Origin: LW40-45 sp048883105
GTDB taxonomy: Archaea; Asgardarchaeota; Lokiarchaeia; Sigyniarchaeales; SOKP01
Direction of reading: 5' to 3'
Length of the DNA stretch: 26,942 nt
Assembly (NCBI GenBank): GCA_048883105.1
Contig: JBHLQY010000029.1
Span: forward strand, 1 to 26,942
Shown: positions 25,274 through 26,942 of the stretch, one piece after another
How the letters are laid out: the number at the start of each line of letters is the position of its first letter
Position numbering within the stretch: position 1 is the first letter of the stretch
The notes under the pieces: model-generated
Told to the model about the DNA's origin: nothing
What the model saw: the letters and a program-made list of their open reading frames with translations, nothing else
The model's database searches: none
Made by a program: the position numbers and the translations under genes

Positions 25274-26587
25274 TTAGCCAAATATTAGAACAAGTATGAA
25301 TAGATATAAAATTGCGACGGCAAGATGAATAGTTGCAAAAACTGCTCCTGTTTTTAATAATCGCTTAAATGTAAAGTTTTCGACTCTTGAATCCTGTGCG
25401 ATTTTTAATGTCATCATATCACACGCAGCCCCTTGAGGTAAAAAATTACCTCCGAGATTGACACCAACAATTAACGCAAATAGAAGCGGAATGGGTGGAA
25501 ATCCTAATAATATTAATGTATCTATGATTGGTATAAAAATTAAAGCTGTTGGTGTGTTTGCTACAAGTCCGGATAACATACTAACGACTATAAGAATGAT
25601 CAGACACAATAAAAAAATATCAAGTTTTTCAAATGGAAACATCATTATTAAATCTCTAAATCCTGCTTCTATTAAACACCCAATAACAATATACAAGGCG
25701 ATAAAAAAGAAAATTATTTCCCACTCTATATCTTTTAAAAGACCGCTCATCTCTTTTTTAGTGAACTTTCTATTTATGAGCACAAGTATTAATGCGGATA
25801 TCGCTGCGGTTAAATAAAGTAAAGGTAACACAGCAAATAACACAATTGTAATTATTATAGCGATTGAGTTTACATAAAACATTTTTTTATTTTTTATCAT
25901 AACATCTGTATCAATTAATTCCATTACGAATCTTCTCTGCATATCGTCTATTTTTGGTTCTTTACTTAGAATAAATCGATCAATGAGGAAAACTGTCAAA
26001 AATAATAAACTAAAGGAAAAAATCCAAAAAAATTGAATAAAATAAAGGGTATTTAATCCAAAGGCCGTAGAAATAATAATATTTTCTCCTGATGAGAAAG
26101 GAGTGATGATACTCCCTATATTAATGCACACAGTCATACCCATTAAATAAGTCCCAGCTCTTATCTTTAAAAAATTACATAGGCGAATCACAATAGGAGC
26201 TAAAATAAGAACAACGACAACGTCGCTAATGATAGCCGCAAGAAGCGTTGAAATGATACACAGAAGCCAAAAAAAAGTCCTTTGATTACCTTTAGAAATC
26301 TTGAAAAGTTTAACGGCCACATATTCTAATATATTTGAATCCTGGGCAATTTTGGTAATGATACTCATGCTTAAAATAATAATTATTGCCTGCCACTCAA
26401 CAAACATAATAAAAGCTTCTATTCCAATCCCTCTAATTATCCCAGTAATAGCTGCGCAAACAAACATCAAAAATAGCGATATTGCAACGAAATCAAGGTC
26501 TTTTAACGAGTAGCTTACGATTATCAATATAAAAATTATGAAAACAAATAAAAGAAGTGGAGGATTCAACATTTTGGATGTTTTCAT
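25274..26587 (-). CDS. ArsB/NhaD (ion transporter superfamily) permease
   Basis: A 437-residue integral membrane protein with about 11-12 hydrophobic segments in two related halves. Helix-break motifs typical of the ArsB/NhaD and citrate-transporter families are seen in each half: VCINIGSIITPFSSGENIII (about 151-170) and GVNLGGNFLPQGAACDMM (about 374-391). LVANTPTALIFIP is also characteristic. It could move arsenite, Na+/H+ or a carboxylate/anion; the sequence alone does not decide. An AAATAAATAAATAAAT tract (from 26604) gives a box A centred about 25 nt upstream of the ATG. There is no ars operon context nearby. Confidence 0.88.
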   Translation of the reverse strand: MKTSKMLNPPLLLFVFIIFILIIVSYSLKDLDFVAISLFLMFVCAAITGIIRGIGIEAFIMFVEWQAIIIILSMSIITKIAQDSNILEYVAVKLFKISKGNQRTFFWLLCIISTLLAAIISDVVVVLILAPIVIRLCNFLKIRAGTYLMGMTVCINIGSIITPFSSGENIIISTAFGLNTLYFIQFFWIFSFSLLFLTVFLIDRFILSKEPKIDDMQRRFVMELIDTDVMIKNKKMFYVNSIAIIITIVLFAVLPLLYLTAAISALILVLINRKFTKKEMSGLLKDIEWEIIFFFIALYIVIGCLIEAGFRDLIMMFPFEKLDIFLLCLIILIVVSMLSGLVANTPTALIFIPIIDTLILLGFPPIPLLFALIVGVNLGGNFLPQGAACDMMTLKIAQDSRVENFTFKRLLKTGAVFATIHLAVAILYLFILVLIFG

Positions 26588-26748
26588 TTGAATTTAATTA
26601 ATTAAATAAATAAATAAATATCTTTTAATAAATCTAATCAAAATCAAAATAAGATAATATTAGCGCTAAAAGGATTAATAAAGAAATAGTTAAGACAAAT
26701 TGGGTTAATTTGTTAATCTAAAACGTTATATTAACTAATATAAAATAA

Positions 26749-26942
26749 TTATTCTTGTAGAAAAAGTTGTAATAAGAATCTATCTAAGTTAAGTTGATTT
26801 AAAAGCGATATATTGTTTAAAACATAATCAAAAACGCCCTCTTGTACAAAATACTTAAGGCTGTTTTCATGTCCTATTTCGTCTTTAATCACATTTACTA
26901 ATCTTCTCATTAAATTTATAACTTGTTTTTCTACAACCATCG
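26749..26942 (-). CDS. C-terminal end of an unknown protein, cut by right window edge
   Basis: An open frame from the window edge to a TAA at 26751-26749, at least 63 residues. The methionine at 26940 may be internal. The visible part is mostly helical and mixed charge/hydrophobic (VINLMRRLVNVIKDEIGHEN, LDRFLLQLFLQE). No family recognised. Confidence 0.4.
   Translation of the reverse strand, partial: MVVEKQVINLMRRLVNVIKDEIGHENSLKYFVQEGVFDYVLNNISLLNQLNLDRFLLQLFLQE

Overview
This is an A+T-rich archaeal window (roughly two thirds A+T by eye). The archaeal assignment rests on TATA-type box A elements about 25 nt upstream of many start codons, an Lrp/AsnC regulator next to glnA, a three-part glutamate synthase (GlxB/GlxD/GlxC), HdrB/HdrC-type non-cubane Fe-S modules and an FrhB-type (F420-associated) domain. 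The low G+C and the mix of single-chain, bacterial-like GuaA with Hdr/Frh modules would suit an Asgard (Lokiarchaeia-like) archaeon. That lineage is an inference; no eukaryotic-signature protein, rRNA or tRNA was seen here.

Layout. 1-1384 (-): glutamine synthetase, cut by the left edge. 1649-2840 (+): Lrp regulator and a small membrane protein. 3036-4456 (+): two unrecognised proteins sharing a repeated module of about 55 residues. 4518-6309 (-): a small membrane protein and an MFS transporter. 6722-8254 (+): purF. 8338-13245 (-): a tight operon of an HdrB-HdrC fusion and the three glutamate synthase parts glxB, glxD and glxC. 13554-15016 (-): hisF-hisH. 15271-16917 (+): a divergent glutamate-synthase-like flavoprotein. 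16960-18516 (-): guaA. 18703-22496 (+): a NuoE fragment, an NfnS/GltX-like FNR subunit and an unusual ferredoxin-FrhB-NfnL fusion. 22545-23795 (+): glutamate dehydrogenase. 23816-26587 (-): UDP-sugar dehydrogenase and an ArsB/NhaD-type permease. 26749 to the right edge (-): the tail of an unknown gene.

How it fits together. The window is largely a nitrogen hub. It makes glutamine (GlnA) and glutamate (GlxBCD, GDH), and it uses glutamine amide nitrogen (PurF, HisFH, GuaA). Its redox partners are the HdrBC fusion in the glx operon and the Nfn-like pair beside gdh. The most unusual element is the fusion of an FrhB-type module to the large subunit of an NfnSL-type electron-bifurcating transhydrogenase. 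Close behind are the HdrB-HdrC fusion transcribed ahead of glutamate synthase (with an apparent one-base frameshift at its start) and a second FMN glutamate-synthase paralogue that has lost the 3Fe-4S cysteines.
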